Assembly: GCF_021173675.1 (NCBI RefSeq) | Contig: NZ_JAIHON010000007.1 | Location: forward strand, 124,001-188,000 | Length of the DNA stretch: 64,000 bases | Source: Streptomyces lincolnensis | Lineage (GTDB): Bacteria > Actinomycetota > Actinomycetes > Streptomycetales > Streptomycetaceae | Direction of reading: 5' to 3' | In this document: one piece after another, positions 32,304 through 41,486 of the stretch | Layout of the letters: each line of letters begins with the position of its first letter | Numbering within the stretch: the first letter of the stretch is position 1 | The notes under the pieces: model-generated | Seen by the model: only the letters and a program-made list of their open reading frames with translations | Databases searched by the model: none | What the model was told of the DNA's origin: nothing | Made by a program: the position numbers and the translations under genes

Positions 32304-32759
32304 ATGCGCGAAGACGACACCGTCCGCCTCACCGCCGACGAGCAGCACCTGATCCGGGCGCTGCGACCGGCCATGGCGGCCCTGATGCGGGACTTCGACG
32401 ACGACCTGCAGAGGGCTCTACGGCTGAGCCACGCCGAGTACATCGCGCTGATGTTCCTGTCCGAGGCACCCGAGCGCACCATGCGGCTGAGCGATCTGGC
32501 CGAGCTGTGCCAGCAGTCCGCGTCGGCGATAGGGCGCACGGTCAAGCGCCTGGAGTCCGAGGCGCTGGTCAGGCGCGAGCAGTCCGTCCTGGACGCCCGC
32601 TCCGTCAACGCCGTACTGACCGACGCCGGTCTCGCCCGCCTGGAGCAGGCGGCACCGGTCCACATCGCCAGCGTCCGCCGCCACTTCTTCGACCAGCTCG
32701 ACGGGATCGACCTCGGCAGACTCGCCCTCGCCTTCCAGCGCATCGCGCAGAACGACTGA
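32304..32759 (+). CDS. MarR family transcriptional regulator
   Basis: A 151-residue MarR protein. The winged helix is MRLSDLAELCQQSASAIGRTVKRLESEALVRREQSVLDARSVNAVLTDAG, flanked by the dimerisation helices. MarR proteins are usually repressors released by small aromatic or oxidising ligands. The operator in its own promoter and the same motif upstream of the MFS transporter (minus strand, 35.2 kb) suggest it controls itself and the convergent efflux operon. Confidence 0.92.
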   Translation: MREDDTVRLTADEQHLIRALRPAMAALMRDFDDDLQRALRLSHAEYIALMFLSEAPERTMRLSDLAELCQQSASAIGRTVKRLESEALVRREQSVLDARSVNAVLTDAGLARLEQAAPVHIASVRRHFFDQLDGIDLGRLALAFQRIAQND

Positions 32760-32797
32760 GCCGCACGGTTCTTCGCGCCGTACGACGCCACCGGGTG

Positions 32798-33826
32798 TCA
32801 CTGCTCGACGGTCTTCGCCGCGAGGCCGGTGAGCAGGGAGGCGTCGGCGTAGGCCCCGTTCCACACGGCGGTGAGGCGTTCGATCCTGCCCCAGGGGTCG
32901 AGTTCGAGGGCGGTGATGCCGCGCGGGACCGGACCGTCGGCGGCGGTCCATTCGTAGCCTCCGCCCGTGTCGTTACCCAGGACGTGCCGCACGCCGGTGC
33001 CGGCGCCGACGTAGGGCAGCAGGGCGGCGGCCTTGGTCAGGAAGGTCTGGATGCTGGAGCGGCTGGTGATCTGGAGGTGTGCCGGTACGTCCTCGTAGAC
33101 GGCGTCCGTGGCGAAGAACCGCATGGCGGCGGGTATGTCGCCGCTGCGCAGGGCGTTCGCGAGCCCGGTGGCGACGCGCCGCATCAGGGGTGAGGCCGTC
33201 TCCCCGACGGTGGACTGCCGGAAGTCGGAGGGCCATTGGGCGGGGGGTTCCTCCTCCTTCCGCCAGCCGGCCACGCCGAACTGACGGGCGTCCCAGTAGT
33301 CGACCCAGCGCTCGATCCTGCCGTCGGGGCCGAAGTCGACCGCGCCGAAGTTGCGGACCTGGCCGGGGCCGAACATGCCCGGCGTGTCGGTGAAGACGAG
33401 GATCGCGCTGGTGGTGTCCCCGAGCAGCCGGGTGGGGTAGGACCTGCTGTCCTTCGGCCAGGTCGGGTACCACCCGGCCAGCGCGTCGCGCATGTCCTTC
33501 CAGGCGTACCAGTGCCAGCCGAGGATCGCGTCGATGTAGGTGAACCGCGTGCGGGAGAAGTACGACATCTGCCAGTCGAGGTTCTTGTCGCTCTTGGCCT
33601 GGTAGTAGCCGCGGATGTGCGCGGCCAGGGCCCGGGTGGCGTGGGAGGTGTCGGGCAGTACGTCGACGCCCTCGACGTACTGGGAGCCGCCGCGTCCTCG
33701 TGGTGCCGCCCACGCCTCGACGGGGGAGAGGAGTGAGGTCGCGGTGAGAGCGGTGGCGCCGACGGCGGCACCGCGCAGGAGATGGCGTCGTGTGGTTCCG
33801 CGACCGGCTCCGGCGTTGTCCTTCAT
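32798..33826 (-). CDS. Tat-exported protein with two SnoaL-like (NTF2-fold) domains
   Basis: About 342 residues from the ATG at 33826. The twin-arginine signal is TTRRHLLRGAAVGATALTA with a cleavage site after VEAWA. Two SnoaL/NTF2-like halves follow: HIRGYYQAKSDKNLDWQMSYFSR to VDYWDAR, and MRRVATGLANALRSGDIPAAMRFFATDAVYED to AVWNGAY. Such folds bind or transform small molecules such as polyketide rings, but no catalytic residues are certain. It is 68 bases downstream of the MFS gene on the same strand and probably in the same MarR-controlled operon. Confidence 0.85.
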   Translation of the reverse strand: MKDNAGAGRGTTRRHLLRGAAVGATALTATSLLSPVEAWAAPRGRGGSQYVEGVDVLPDTSHATRALAAHIRGYYQAKSDKNLDWQMSYFSRTRFTYIDAILGWHWYAWKDMRDALAGWYPTWPKDSRSYPTRLLGDTTSAILVFTDTPGMFGPGQVRNFGAVDFGPDGRIERWVDYWDARQFGVAGWRKEEEPPAQWPSDFRQSTVGETASPLMRRVATGLANALRSGDIPAAMRFFATDAVYEDVPAHLQITSRSSIQTFLTKAAALLPYVGAGTGVRHVLGNDTGGGYEWTAADGPVPRGITALELDPWGRIERLTAVWNGAYADASLLTGLAAKTVEQ

Positions 33827-33894
33827 GAGAGCTCGATTCCGTGGGTGGGGAGGGGCCGGCGCGGGAGGGGTGGGAACGTGCGCCGGTGGCTTGT

Positions 33895-35193
33895 TCACCG
33901 GGAGGCCCGGTGGGAGGTGACCTCGCCGTGGCCCTGCCAGGGGCGGACCAGCGTGAGCAGGGCGAGCGCGCAGAGGACCAGGGCGCCGAGCATGATCAGG
34001 CCCATGGGGAGCGAACTGGCCTGCCCGAAGAGCCCGACCAGTGAGGAGGCGAGCGCGCCGCACAGGAACTGGAGGCCGCCCAGGAGCGCGGAGGCCGCTC
34101 CGGGCGCCGTGCGGCCGAGGTGCTGTCCGAGGGTGATGGCGGCCGGGACGGTGGTGCCGAACGCGGCCACGGTCACGAACTGGGTGATCCAGGCCGCCGT
34201 GAGACTCTCGCCCACGGTGGCCGTGAGCAGCACCTGGGCGAGCGCACCCCCCGTGGCCAGGGCGACGGAGCAGGTCAGCAGGGTGTTCATCCGCACGCGG
34301 TGGGCCAGCCGGGAGAAGACGGTACCGGCGGCGAGCTGGCCGGCGGAGTTGACGGCGAAGACCACCGCGTACATGCCGGCGGACAGGCCGTGGATGCGTT
34401 CGAAGACGAAGCTGGAGCCGCTGATGTAGGCGAAGAGCGCCGCCGAGCTGAGGCCCAGCACCAGCGTGTGCCCCAGGAAGGCCCGGTGGCGCACCAGGTG
34501 GCCCATCGCGCGGAACGTGCCGGGCAGACCGCCGCGGTGTCGCCGCCGCGGCGGAAGCGACTCCGGCACGCCGACGATCACGCCGACGGCCAGCAGCACA
34601 CCGATCACGCAGAGCGCCAGGAACACGGCCCGCCACGACGAGACCGCCATGATCCCGCCGCCGATGACCGGTGCCACGACGGGAGCCACGCACAGGATCT
34701 GGCCGAGCAGGGCGATGTACCGGGCCACGTCATGGCCGTGGAAGCGGTCGAGGATCACCGCCCGGGCGAGCACCATGCCGGCGGCGCCGGCCACACCCTG
34801 GACGAAGCGCGCGGCCACGAGTGCCTCGACGCCGGGAGCCAGCGCGCAGGCCAGCGCGGCGAGGGCGAATCCGAGACAGCCGGCGACCAACGGCCGGCGG
34901 CGGCCGAGACCGTCGCTGAGCGGGCCGATGACGAGCTGCCCGACCACCACTCCGGCCAGGAACGCCGTCAGGGTGAGCTGGACGGCCGAGCCGCCCGTGT
35001 GCAGTGAGGCGCCCATCGCGGGGAAGCCCGGCACGTACATGTCGATGGCCAGCGGGCCGGCCGCGGTCAGCAGGCCCAGGACGAGCAGCAGGCCTGCCCT
35101 GGACCCGCCAGGGCCCGGCGGTGCGGAGGGTCTTGCGTGCTCCGCGGCCCGTGGGTCCGCGGTGAGGGGACCGGGCTGGTCGCTGTGCTTCAT
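33895..35193 (-). CDS. MFS transporter, Bcr/CflA family
   Basis: A 432-residue drug exporter of the Bcr/CflA type. The first helix region is LGLLTAAGPLAIDMYVPGFPAM, followed by the family motif A segment VIGPLSDGLGRRRPL and RFVQGVAGAAGMVLARAVILD. About twelve helices are present. It should pump out drugs such as bicyclomycin or chloramphenicol-like compounds with protons. The ATG is directly after GGGAGGC. A MarR-type motif TTTGCTTGCG lies about 50 bases upstream, repeated in the marR promoter. Confidence 0.92.
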   Translation of the reverse strand: MKHSDQPGPLTADPRAAEHARPSAPPGPGGSRAGLLLVLGLLTAAGPLAIDMYVPGFPAMGASLHTGGSAVQLTLTAFLAGVVVGQLVIGPLSDGLGRRRPLVAGCLGFALAALACALAPGVEALVAARFVQGVAGAAGMVLARAVILDRFHGHDVARYIALLGQILCVAPVVAPVIGGGIMAVSSWRAVFLALCVIGVLLAVGVIVGVPESLPPRRRHRGGLPGTFRAMGHLVRHRAFLGHTLVLGLSSAALFAYISGSSFVFERIHGLSAGMYAVVFAVNSAGQLAAGTVFSRLAHRVRMNTLLTCSVALATGGALAQVLLTATVGESLTAAWITQFVTVAAFGTTVPAAITLGQHLGRTAPGAASALLGGLQFLCGALASSLVGLFGQASSLPMGLIMLGALVLCALALLTLVRPWQGHGEVTSHRASR

Positions 35194-35210
35194 GCCTCCC
35201 GTTCTACGAT

Positions 35211-35254
35211 TGATTACTCGCGCACGCAAGTTAAAAGTTACGTACGCAAGCAAA
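35211..35254 (-). promoter_or_regulatory. Putative MarR operator region of the MFS gene
   Basis: Read on the minus strand, TTTGCTTGCG (35254-35245) starts a block that continues with a second related segment ACTTGCGTGCGCGAGTAATC. Both share CTTGCG and a following GTAA with the dyad in the marR promoter (32268-32286). The block ends about 18 bases before the MFS start. Confidence 0.55.
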
Positions 35255-35341
35255 TTTTTGCCTTCCGGGACCGGTCCCGAGCAGCGGTGCCACACTGCGT
35301 ACGTCCTTGGTGACGCGCTGCCGATGGGGTGGAGGAAGACC

Positions 35342-36187
35342 GTGGTGGTCACGTCGGAACCGGTCGACGAACGGCTCGGCCGTCTGCTCAGCACCCACCC
35401 GGTGGCCGGCGGGCGGTACTGGAACACCGGGCTCAAGGCGCTGGCGTTCGGCCTCGGCGGCGTCCTCCTCATGGCCGTCCTGATCGCCCGCCCGGACTTC
35501 GTCGTGGGGAAGCTGCTCGGCATCGCGGTGATCCCCACGATCGCCGGACTGCCCATCGCCGCGCTCCAGTTGACCCGCGCCCTGCGGGGCGGCCGGGGCG
35601 AGACCTACGAGCTGTACGAGAACGGCCTCGCGCACCGCAGGCCGGGCAGGGTCCGAAGCTGGACCTGGGAGCAGGTGGCCGTGGTGCGCGCCGCCCCGGA
35701 CGCCGCGGGCGAGGCGCCCGCCGAGATCCCGTACGTGCGCCTGTCCCGGAGCCTGGGCCGGAACTTCCGTTGTGCGGTGCGGTTCACCGACGGATCCCGG
35801 ATCAGGATCGACGGGTACACCGCCGATGGACCCGTCATCGCCCGGACGCTGCTCGCCCGGCGCCCCGACGCGGTCCCCGTGAAGAGCGCGCGCAAGGGCC
35901 CGTTGATCTGGCTCGGGACGCTGCCGCTGGTCGGCGCGGCCTTCGCCGTACCCCTCGTGGTCATGTTCCGGCACCTGAACTCCACCGGCGCCGACGACAC
36001 CGGCGACGGCGTGATCGTCGCGATGGCACTCGGGATGATCGTCTGCGCCGTCGGGGTGGCCCTGGCCTTCGGGGGCTTCGTCGCGGCGCTCCTGTCCCTG
36101 AGCCGGACCCGTCAGGGCGACGCCGGCCCTCGGCAGGACGGCGGGCAGGACCCGGTCTGGCGATCCTCTGGGGGCCGCGCCCGGCCC
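35342..36187 (+). CDS. PH-like (YdbT-type) membrane protein, no stop codon before antisense gene
   Basis: From a GTG at 35342 (GGAGGAAG upstream; GTG 35345 also possible) the frame encodes two N-terminal helices (LKALAFGLGGVLLMAVLI, LLGIAVIPTIAGLPIAALQL), a PH-like domain (YELYENGLAHRRPGRVRSWTWEQVAVVR, RCAVRFTDGSRIRIDGYTADG) and two more helices (PLIWLGTLPLVGAAFAVPLVVMF, VIVAMALGMIVCAVGVALAFGGFVAALL). The recognisable protein ends near 36120. No stop occurs in this frame until 37324, deep inside the antisense two-component genes, so the true end is unclear; the coordinate given stops before the response regulator. A lost base near the 3' end is likely. Confidence 0.6.
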
Positions 36188-36901
36188 TCAGGCCGCGCCC
36201 GGTCCTCGTCCGTCCGGTCGGTCCTCGTCGGTTCGGTCACTCCGACCGGCCCACGAGTACAGGTGCTCGGGCCGGCCCGCGGCGCCGTAGCGCAACTCGA
36301 CGCGCAGGGTGCCGTCCGCGGCCATGGAGGCCAGGTAGCGCTGGGCCGTCGCGCGGGAGATGCCCAGGTGCTCGGCGACCTGACTGGCGGTGAGCGGGCC
36401 GTTCATCGAGCGGACCGTGTCGGCCACGAGCTTGCCGGTGGGGGTGGTGCGCGGGTGGCGGACCCGGCCGGTGCGGTCGGCGCCGTGCAGGGCGCGCAGC
36501 GCCCGGTCCACCTGGTCCTGGGCCAGGGGCCGGTCGGCGGCCAGCTGGGTGCGGTAGCGGGCGTAGGCCCTCAGACGGTCCCTGAGGTCGCGGTCGTCGA
36601 ACGGCTTGATCAGGTAGCCGATGGCGCCACCGCTCAGCGTCGCCCGCACCTGGGCGGCCTCCGCGCCCGCCGTCACCATCAGCACGTCACCGGTCAGTTC
36701 CGGCAGTACCTCCGACCCCAGGCGGTCGGGCAGATACAGGTCGAGCAGGGTCAGGTCCGGGCGCAGCGCGCGGCACAGCTCCACGGCCTGGAGGGCGGAG
36801 TGCGCGGTGCCCACGACGGTGAACCCGTCGGTCGCCGTGACGAAGCGGGCGTGCATCTCGGCGACGCGGTAGTCGTCGTCCACGACCAGGACCCTGATCA
36901 C
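36188..36901 (-). CDS. CitB/DpiA-type response regulator
   Basis: About 237 residues from a GTG at 36901 that overlaps the kinase stop. Receiver domain: VLVVDDDYRVAEMHARFV with the phosphorylated Asp in DLTLLDLYLP, Thr in VTAGAE and Lys in YLIKPFDDRDL. The C-terminal helix-turn-helix LTASQVAEHLGISRATAQRYLASMAADG is the CitB type. It should activate a carboxylate uptake gene when phosphorylated by the DcuS/CitA-like kinase upstream; the divergent GntP-type permease is the obvious target. Confidence 0.92.
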   Translation of the reverse strand: MIRVLVVDDDYRVAEMHARFVTATDGFTVVGTAHSALQAVELCRALRPDLTLLDLYLPDRLGSEVLPELTGDVLMVTAGAEAAQVRATLSGGAIGYLIKPFDDRDLRDRLRAYARYRTQLAADRPLAQDQVDRALRALHGADRTGRVRHPRTTPTGKLVADTVRSMNGPLTASQVAEHLGISRATAQRYLASMAADGTLRVELRYGAAGRPEHLYSWAGRSDRTDEDRPDGRGPGAA

Positions 36902-38535
36902 TGTTCGCCTCCGTGGGTTCCGGCCCGCTCCGTCCCGGCGGGCGGCCGGCGCTCCAGTACGCCGGGTATGCGGGCCAGGAAGACGGCGCCGTGCTCGTCT
37001 CCACCGGCCTGGCCCAGGCGCAGTTCGCCGCCGTGCTTGGCCACCAGCTGGCGGGCGAGGGCGAGCCCGATGCCGTGGCCGGCGCCTTCCTCGGGATGCC
37101 GGGTGGTGAACCCGAGGTGGAAGAGCCGCTCGGCGTCCTCGGCCCGGACCCCGTCGCCGCTGTCGGCCACCGCCACGTGCAGCGTATCCCCCTCGGCCAG
37201 CACACCGAGCTCCGCCCAGGCCGGTTGCCGACGGCCGCCCCGCGCCGCCCGGACGGCGTTGTCGATCAGGTTGCCGATCACGCTGACCACGTCCAGCGGT
37301 TCGGTGAGCCGGACCGGCAGGTAGGAGTCCTCGTCCAGGCGCAGTCGTACGCCGTGCTCGGAGGAGGTCGCCGTCTTGGCCGCCAGCAGCCCGCGCAGGT
37401 AGGGGTCGGCGATCCGGGCGCCGTCGCGGCCCTCGGTGGCCAGCGGGGCGGCGGCGAGTTCGCGCAGATAGGCCTGTGCCTCCGTGATGTCTCCGGCGCC
37501 GAGCATGCCGGCGAGCGTGTGCAGCCGGTTGGTGTACTCGTGCGCCTGGGCGCGCAGGGCGTCCGACAACGCGCGCAGCGCCGACCGCTCCCGCTCCAGC
37601 TCGTCGACCTCGGTACGGTCCCGCAGGGTCAGCACATGACCGAGGTCCTCCTGCTCGCGCCGCACCGACTGCGCGGTCAGCACCAGCAGCCGGGGCCCGA
37701 CCACCGCCACGCTCTGGCGCAGCTCCTGACGCCCCGCCAGGGCGCGGTGCACCGCCGCCGGCAGCTCCGCCCGGTCGAGCGGGGTACCGGGCGCCACCGG
37801 GCCGCCGAGCAGCCGGGCCGCCTCCTCGTTGCACGCCGTGACCCGGTTCGCGGGATCGACGGCGACCACCCCGTCGCCCACCCCGTGCAGGACGGCCTGC
37901 TGCTCCCGCACCAGCTCGGTCAGCTCCGCCGGTTCCAGGCCGAGGGTCTGCCGTTTGAGCCGCCGGGCCAGCAGGACCGCCGCGGCCACGCCGATCAGCA
38001 GCGCCCCCGCCGACAGCGCGCCCTGCTCCCGCACGAGCGGAACGGCCGCCCGCAACGCCGTGCTGACCCGCACGCCCGTACTGACCTCGCCGACGACCGA
38101 GCCGTCCACGCTCCGCAGGGGGACCTTGGCCCGCGCGGAGTCGCCGAGCGTGCCGCGCTGGATGGACACCGACTCGTGGCCGTCCAGCGCGGTGGGCGGC
38201 GTACTGACCTTCTTGCCGACCTCGGCGGAGTCCGGATGCGACCAGCGGATCCCCTTCCGGTCGGTCACCACGACGAAGAGCATGCCGGTGCGCCGCCGCA
38301 CCGCCTGCGCCGTGCGCTGCACCTCGCCGCCCGGATCCGACCCGGCGGAGACCCGCCGCGCCAGGACCGGGTTCTGGGCGACGGTCCTGGCCACCGCGAG
38401 CGCGCGCTGCTCGTACTGCCGCTCGGCGGACTGCCGCAGCAGATGTGCCGTCACCGCGAATCCGGCGCCCAGGACGACGACGAGGACGACGACCTGGGCG
38501 AGCAGCGCCTGCGTGGCGATCCGGGAACGGGACAT
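36898..38535 (-). CDS. CitA/DcuS-type sensor histidine kinase
   Basis: A 545-residue membrane kinase from the ATG at 38535. A helix (LLAQVVVLVVVLGAGFAVTAHLL) is followed by a periplasmic-type PAS sensor domain (RTGMLFVVVTDRKGIRWSHPDSAEVGKKV) and a second helix (ALSAGALLIGVAAAVLLA). A cytoplasmic PAS comes next, then the dimerisation/phosphoacceptor region with the His in RAQAHEYTNRLHTLAGML, and the ATPase with N box NLIDNAVRAA, DSGDGV and GHGIGLAL. The family senses citrate, fumarate or similar acids outside the cell. It is co-translated with its regulator. Confidence 0.93.
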   Translation of the reverse strand: MSRSRIATQALLAQVVVLVVVLGAGFAVTAHLLRQSAERQYEQRALAVARTVAQNPVLARRVSAGSDPGGEVQRTAQAVRRRTGMLFVVVTDRKGIRWSHPDSAEVGKKVSTPPTALDGHESVSIQRGTLGDSARAKVPLRSVDGSVVGEVSTGVRVSTALRAAVPLVREQGALSAGALLIGVAAAVLLARRLKRQTLGLEPAELTELVREQQAVLHGVGDGVVAVDPANRVTACNEEAARLLGGPVAPGTPLDRAELPAAVHRALAGRQELRQSVAVVGPRLLVLTAQSVRREQEDLGHVLTLRDRTEVDELERERSALRALSDALRAQAHEYTNRLHTLAGMLGAGDITEAQAYLRELAAAPLATEGRDGARIADPYLRGLLAAKTATSSEHGVRLRLDEDSYLPVRLTEPLDVVSVIGNLIDNAVRAARGGRRQPAWAELGVLAEGDTLHVAVADSGDGVRAEDAERLFHLGFTTRHPEEGAGHGIGLALARQLVAKHGGELRLGQAGGDEHGAVFLARIPGVLERRPPAGTERAGTHGGEQ

Positions 38536-38754
38536 GGCAGTAGCGTATAAGCACGCACACCGAAATCGGGCCGTGCGCAAAACGAGCAGAATGCGCGGAA
38601 AGATTTCCGGCTCCATCAATTAACGCAACCGTTACGCCTCTGGTGGCGCGGGTTCCTTTCTGCGTACGGTGCCCGGCAGAATTCCCGGGGCATTCGGCGG
38701 AACGCGTTCGCGAAAAGGTCCCGGGTCCCCGTCCCGGAAACTAGGGAAAGCTGA

Positions 38755-40341
38755 ATGCGCATGATGGCAGCGTTGGCATCACAGTCCGCGAAGGCGGCCT
38801 CCACGGGCGTGCCCTGGTCCGGCCACGACACCTGGCTGCTGGCCCTGGTGGGCCTCTCCATCGTGGTGGTCGTCCTCCTCGTCAGCTGGGCGAGAGTCCA
38901 CGCTTTCCTGGCCCTGATGCTCGGCGCCTTCACGGTTTCCCTGCTGTCGGGAGCGGGCCTGGACAAAGCGGCGGACTCCTTCACCACCGGTCTCGGCAAC
39001 ACCACCGGAAAGGTCGGAATCCTCATCGTCCTCGGCGCGGTTCTCGGCCGCCTGATGGCGGACTCCGGGGGCATCGACCAGATCGTGACGACACTGACCC
39101 GCCTCACCGGGCCGAAACACCTGCCGTGGGCCGTCACCGCCGTCGCGTGCGTCGTCGGCCTGCCGATGTTCTTCGAGGTCGGCTTCGTCATGCTGGTCCC
39201 GCTCGTCCTGCAACTCGCCCGGCGCACCGAGCAGCCGGTGCTGCGGGTGGGGATCCCCGCCATGGCCGGCCTCGCCACCGTGCACGCCCTGATACCGCCG
39301 CACCCCGGTGTCCTGGTCGCCGTCACCGCCGTACACGCCGACATCGGCCTCACCCTCGCCTACGGCCTGCTCGTCGCCGTCCCCTGTGCCGTCGTGGTCG
39401 GGCCCCTGTTCACGGCGTACGTCTGGCCGCGGGTCACCGCGAGTCCTCCCGAGGCGGCGCTGGAGGCGTTCACCACCACGGTGTCCCGGACCGCCGGCGG
39501 CGCGCTGACGGCAGGCGTGGCAGGGTCCGGCCCGGCGGGCGCGATGCCGGGGCCGGGGGCCCGTGTGCCGGCGGGCGCCGTGGCCGCCGCGGGCACGGCC
39601 GTGGCCGAGCCCCCGCGAGCGGTTCGCGAGACCGGCGACGGCGGGGCGGGACTGCCCGGGGACAACCGCCGTATGCCGCGCTTCTCGGTGACGCTCGCGA
39701 CGATCCTGCTGCCGCTCGCGCTGATGATGCTCAAGGCGTCCTGCGACACCTTCCACTGGGCCGGCGGCGGGCTGCTCAGCGCGATCGAGTTCCTCGGCAC
39801 CCCGGTCGTCGCCCTGCTGGTCGCCGTACTGGTGGCCCTGTTCACCTTCGGCTGGTCGGTGGGCGCCTCGCGCCGGCAGGTCCACGAGACGCTGTCGCGT
39901 TCGTTCACGCCGATCGCCGGCGTCCTGGTCATCGTCGGAGCGGGCGGCGGCTACTCCCAGGCGCTGCATGACTCCGGCGTCAACGACGCGATCGGCCGGG
40001 CCGCCACCCATCTGCACATCCCGCTGATCCTGCTGGCCTGGCTGGTCGCCGCGCTCATGCGCACCGCGACGGGTTCCGGCACGGTGGCCACCGTCGCCGC
40101 GGCCGGCATCATCGGTCCGCTGGCGCACGGTCTGGACTCCACCCACGCGGCTCTGCTGGCCCTCGCGCTCGGCTCGGGCGCGGCCTTCCTGGGGCATGTC
40201 AACGACGCCTCGTTCTGGATGTTCAAGGAGTACTTCGGGCTCACCGTGAGCGGCACCCTGCGCACCTGGACCGTCTCCCACACGCTGCTGTCCCTGACGT
40301 CCCTCGGCGCCATCCTCGCGCTTACGGCCGTGGTGTCCTGA
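38755..40341 (+). CDS. GntP family gluconate/carboxylate permease
   Basis: A 528-residue polytopic permease (start 38755; ATG 38761 or 38764 possible). The family signature GLPMFFEVGFVMLVPLVLQLARR is present, with HALIPPHPGVLVAV and ATGSGTVATVAAAGII. A Gly/Ala/Pro-rich loop of about 55 residues (near 235-290) is longer than usual. GntP proteins take up gluconate or related hydroxy acids with protons. The divergent CitAB-type two-component genes suggest its expression depends on an external organic acid. Confidence 0.92.
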   Translation: MRMMAALASQSAKAASTGVPWSGHDTWLLALVGLSIVVVVLLVSWARVHAFLALMLGAFTVSLLSGAGLDKAADSFTTGLGNTTGKVGILIVLGAVLGRLMADSGGIDQIVTTLTRLTGPKHLPWAVTAVACVVGLPMFFEVGFVMLVPLVLQLARRTEQPVLRVGIPAMAGLATVHALIPPHPGVLVAVTAVHADIGLTLAYGLLVAVPCAVVVGPLFTAYVWPRVTASPPEAALEAFTTTVSRTAGGALTAGVAGSGPAGAMPGPGARVPAGAVAAAGTAVAEPPRAVRETGDGGAGLPGDNRRMPRFSVTLATILLPLALMMLKASCDTFHWAGGGLLSAIEFLGTPVVALLVAVLVALFTFGWSVGASRRQVHETLSRSFTPIAGVLVIVGAGGGYSQALHDSGVNDAIGRAATHLHIPLILLAWLVAALMRTATGSGTVATVAAAGIIGPLAHGLDSTHAALLALALGSGAAFLGHVNDASFWMFKEYFGLTVSGTLRTWTVSHTLLSLTSLGAILALTAVVS

Positions 40342-40356
40342 CCGACGGATGGCGCG

Positions 40357-40409
40357 GCGCGAGTCGGCTCAGGGTCGCCCGGGTCAGCGCGAGTCGGCTC
40401 AGGGGCGCC
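40357..40409. repeat. 30-bp tandem duplication overlapping the lacI-family stop
   Basis: GCGCGAGTCGGCTCAGGG followed by T/G-CGCC occurs at 40357-40379 and 40387-40409, 30 bp apart. The second copy contains the stop codon of the LacI gene (TCA at 40399-40401), and the first repeats it out of the gene. The duplication separates the convergent GntP and LacI genes. Confidence 0.85.
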
Positions 40410-41418
40410 GGTGGCCGCCGGTGGACTCCCGGACCACCACCGAGAACCGGCCGACGAACTCCTCCGGCTCCCTCGGGAGGTCCGGCTGTTCGATCCGGCG
40501 GGCCAGGAGGGTGACCGCGCGCTCGGCCATCGTGTCGTGGTCCGGATCGACGGTGGACAGCGCGGGGACGAGGAACTCGCTCTCCTCGATGTTGTCGAAG
40601 CCGATCACCTTGACCTGCTCCGGCACGCGCACCCCGGTGTCGGCCAGGCCGCGCAGCACGCCCATGGCCACGGTGTCCGTCACGCAGAACACGCCGTCGA
40701 AGTCGAGTCCGCTCTCGACCATCCGCCGGGCGCACCGGGCCCCCTCGGCCATGGTGAACGACGTCAGACACTGCTCCAGACCCGGATCCAGGGGCAGACC
40801 GGCGCTCTTCAGCGCCTGCCGGTAGCCGGTCCGGCGCAGGCTCGACACGTCGACGTCCTCGCCCACCGACCCGCGCAGGAACGCGACGCGCCGGCAGCCC
40901 CGTTCGACCAGGTGCCGCGTCGCCGCCCGGGACGCCTCGACATTGGGCATGGCCACGTGGTCCACGGGCCCGCCGAAGATCCGCTCGCCCAGGATGACCA
41001 CCGGGTGGTCCACCTTGAGCCAGTCGGCGTCGGCCGGCCCCATGCCCACGGTGCTGAGGATGAGGCCGTCGTACATGCGGTTGCGCGACAGGGAGAGGGC
41101 CTCCAGTTCGTTCTCCCGTCGCGCGCGGGTCTGTTCGATGCTCACGTGCAGGCCGAGTGGCGCGGCCGCGTTGACGATGGCGGCGGCCAGCCGGCCGTAG
41201 TAGGGGCGGTTCACCTCGGGCACGGCCAGACCGATGGTGCCGGTGCGGCCCTTGCGGAGGTTGCGGGCGGAGACGTTGACGCGGTAGCCGAGCCGGGCCA
41301 TCGCATCGAGGACCTTCGCCCGTGTCGTCTCGCGCACGTTGGGGTGGCCGTTGATGACATTGGAGACGGTCATCGCCGAGACGCCGGCCGCCTTCGCCAC
41401 GTCCTGGATCGTCGCCAT
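40399..41418 (-). CDS. LacI family transcriptional regulator
   Basis: A 339-residue LacI protein from the ATG at 41418 (GGGGGTGATC upstream). The N-terminal helix-turn-helix is MATIQDVAKAAGVSAMTVSNVINGHPNVRETTRAKV with a hinge helix RLGYRVNVSARNLRKG. The effector domain follows: IGLAVPEVNRPYYGRL, YDGLILSTVG, FDGVFCVTDTVAMGVLRGL and VKVIGFDNIEESEFLVPALSTVD. It binds a sugar and represses sugar genes. The gene upstream on the same strand is a GH51 arabinofuranosidase, its likely target. Confidence 0.93.
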   Translation of the reverse strand: MATIQDVAKAAGVSAMTVSNVINGHPNVRETTRAKVLDAMARLGYRVNVSARNLRKGRTGTIGLAVPEVNRPYYGRLAAAIVNAAAPLGLHVSIEQTRARRENELEALSLSRNRMYDGLILSTVGMGPADADWLKVDHPVVILGERIFGGPVDHVAMPNVEASRAATRHLVERGCRRVAFLRGSVGEDVDVSSLRRTGYRQALKSAGLPLDPGLEQCLTSFTMAEGARCARRMVESGLDFDGVFCVTDTVAMGVLRGLADTGVRVPEQVKVIGFDNIEESEFLVPALSTVDPDHDTMAERAVTLLARRIEQPDLPREPEEFVGRFSVVVRESTGGHRRP

Positions 41419-41486
41419 GATCACCCCCGGGTCTGCGGTGCCGAGATCGCCCGGCACCATTATCGGAGAGGAACCTCCCGGACGGA

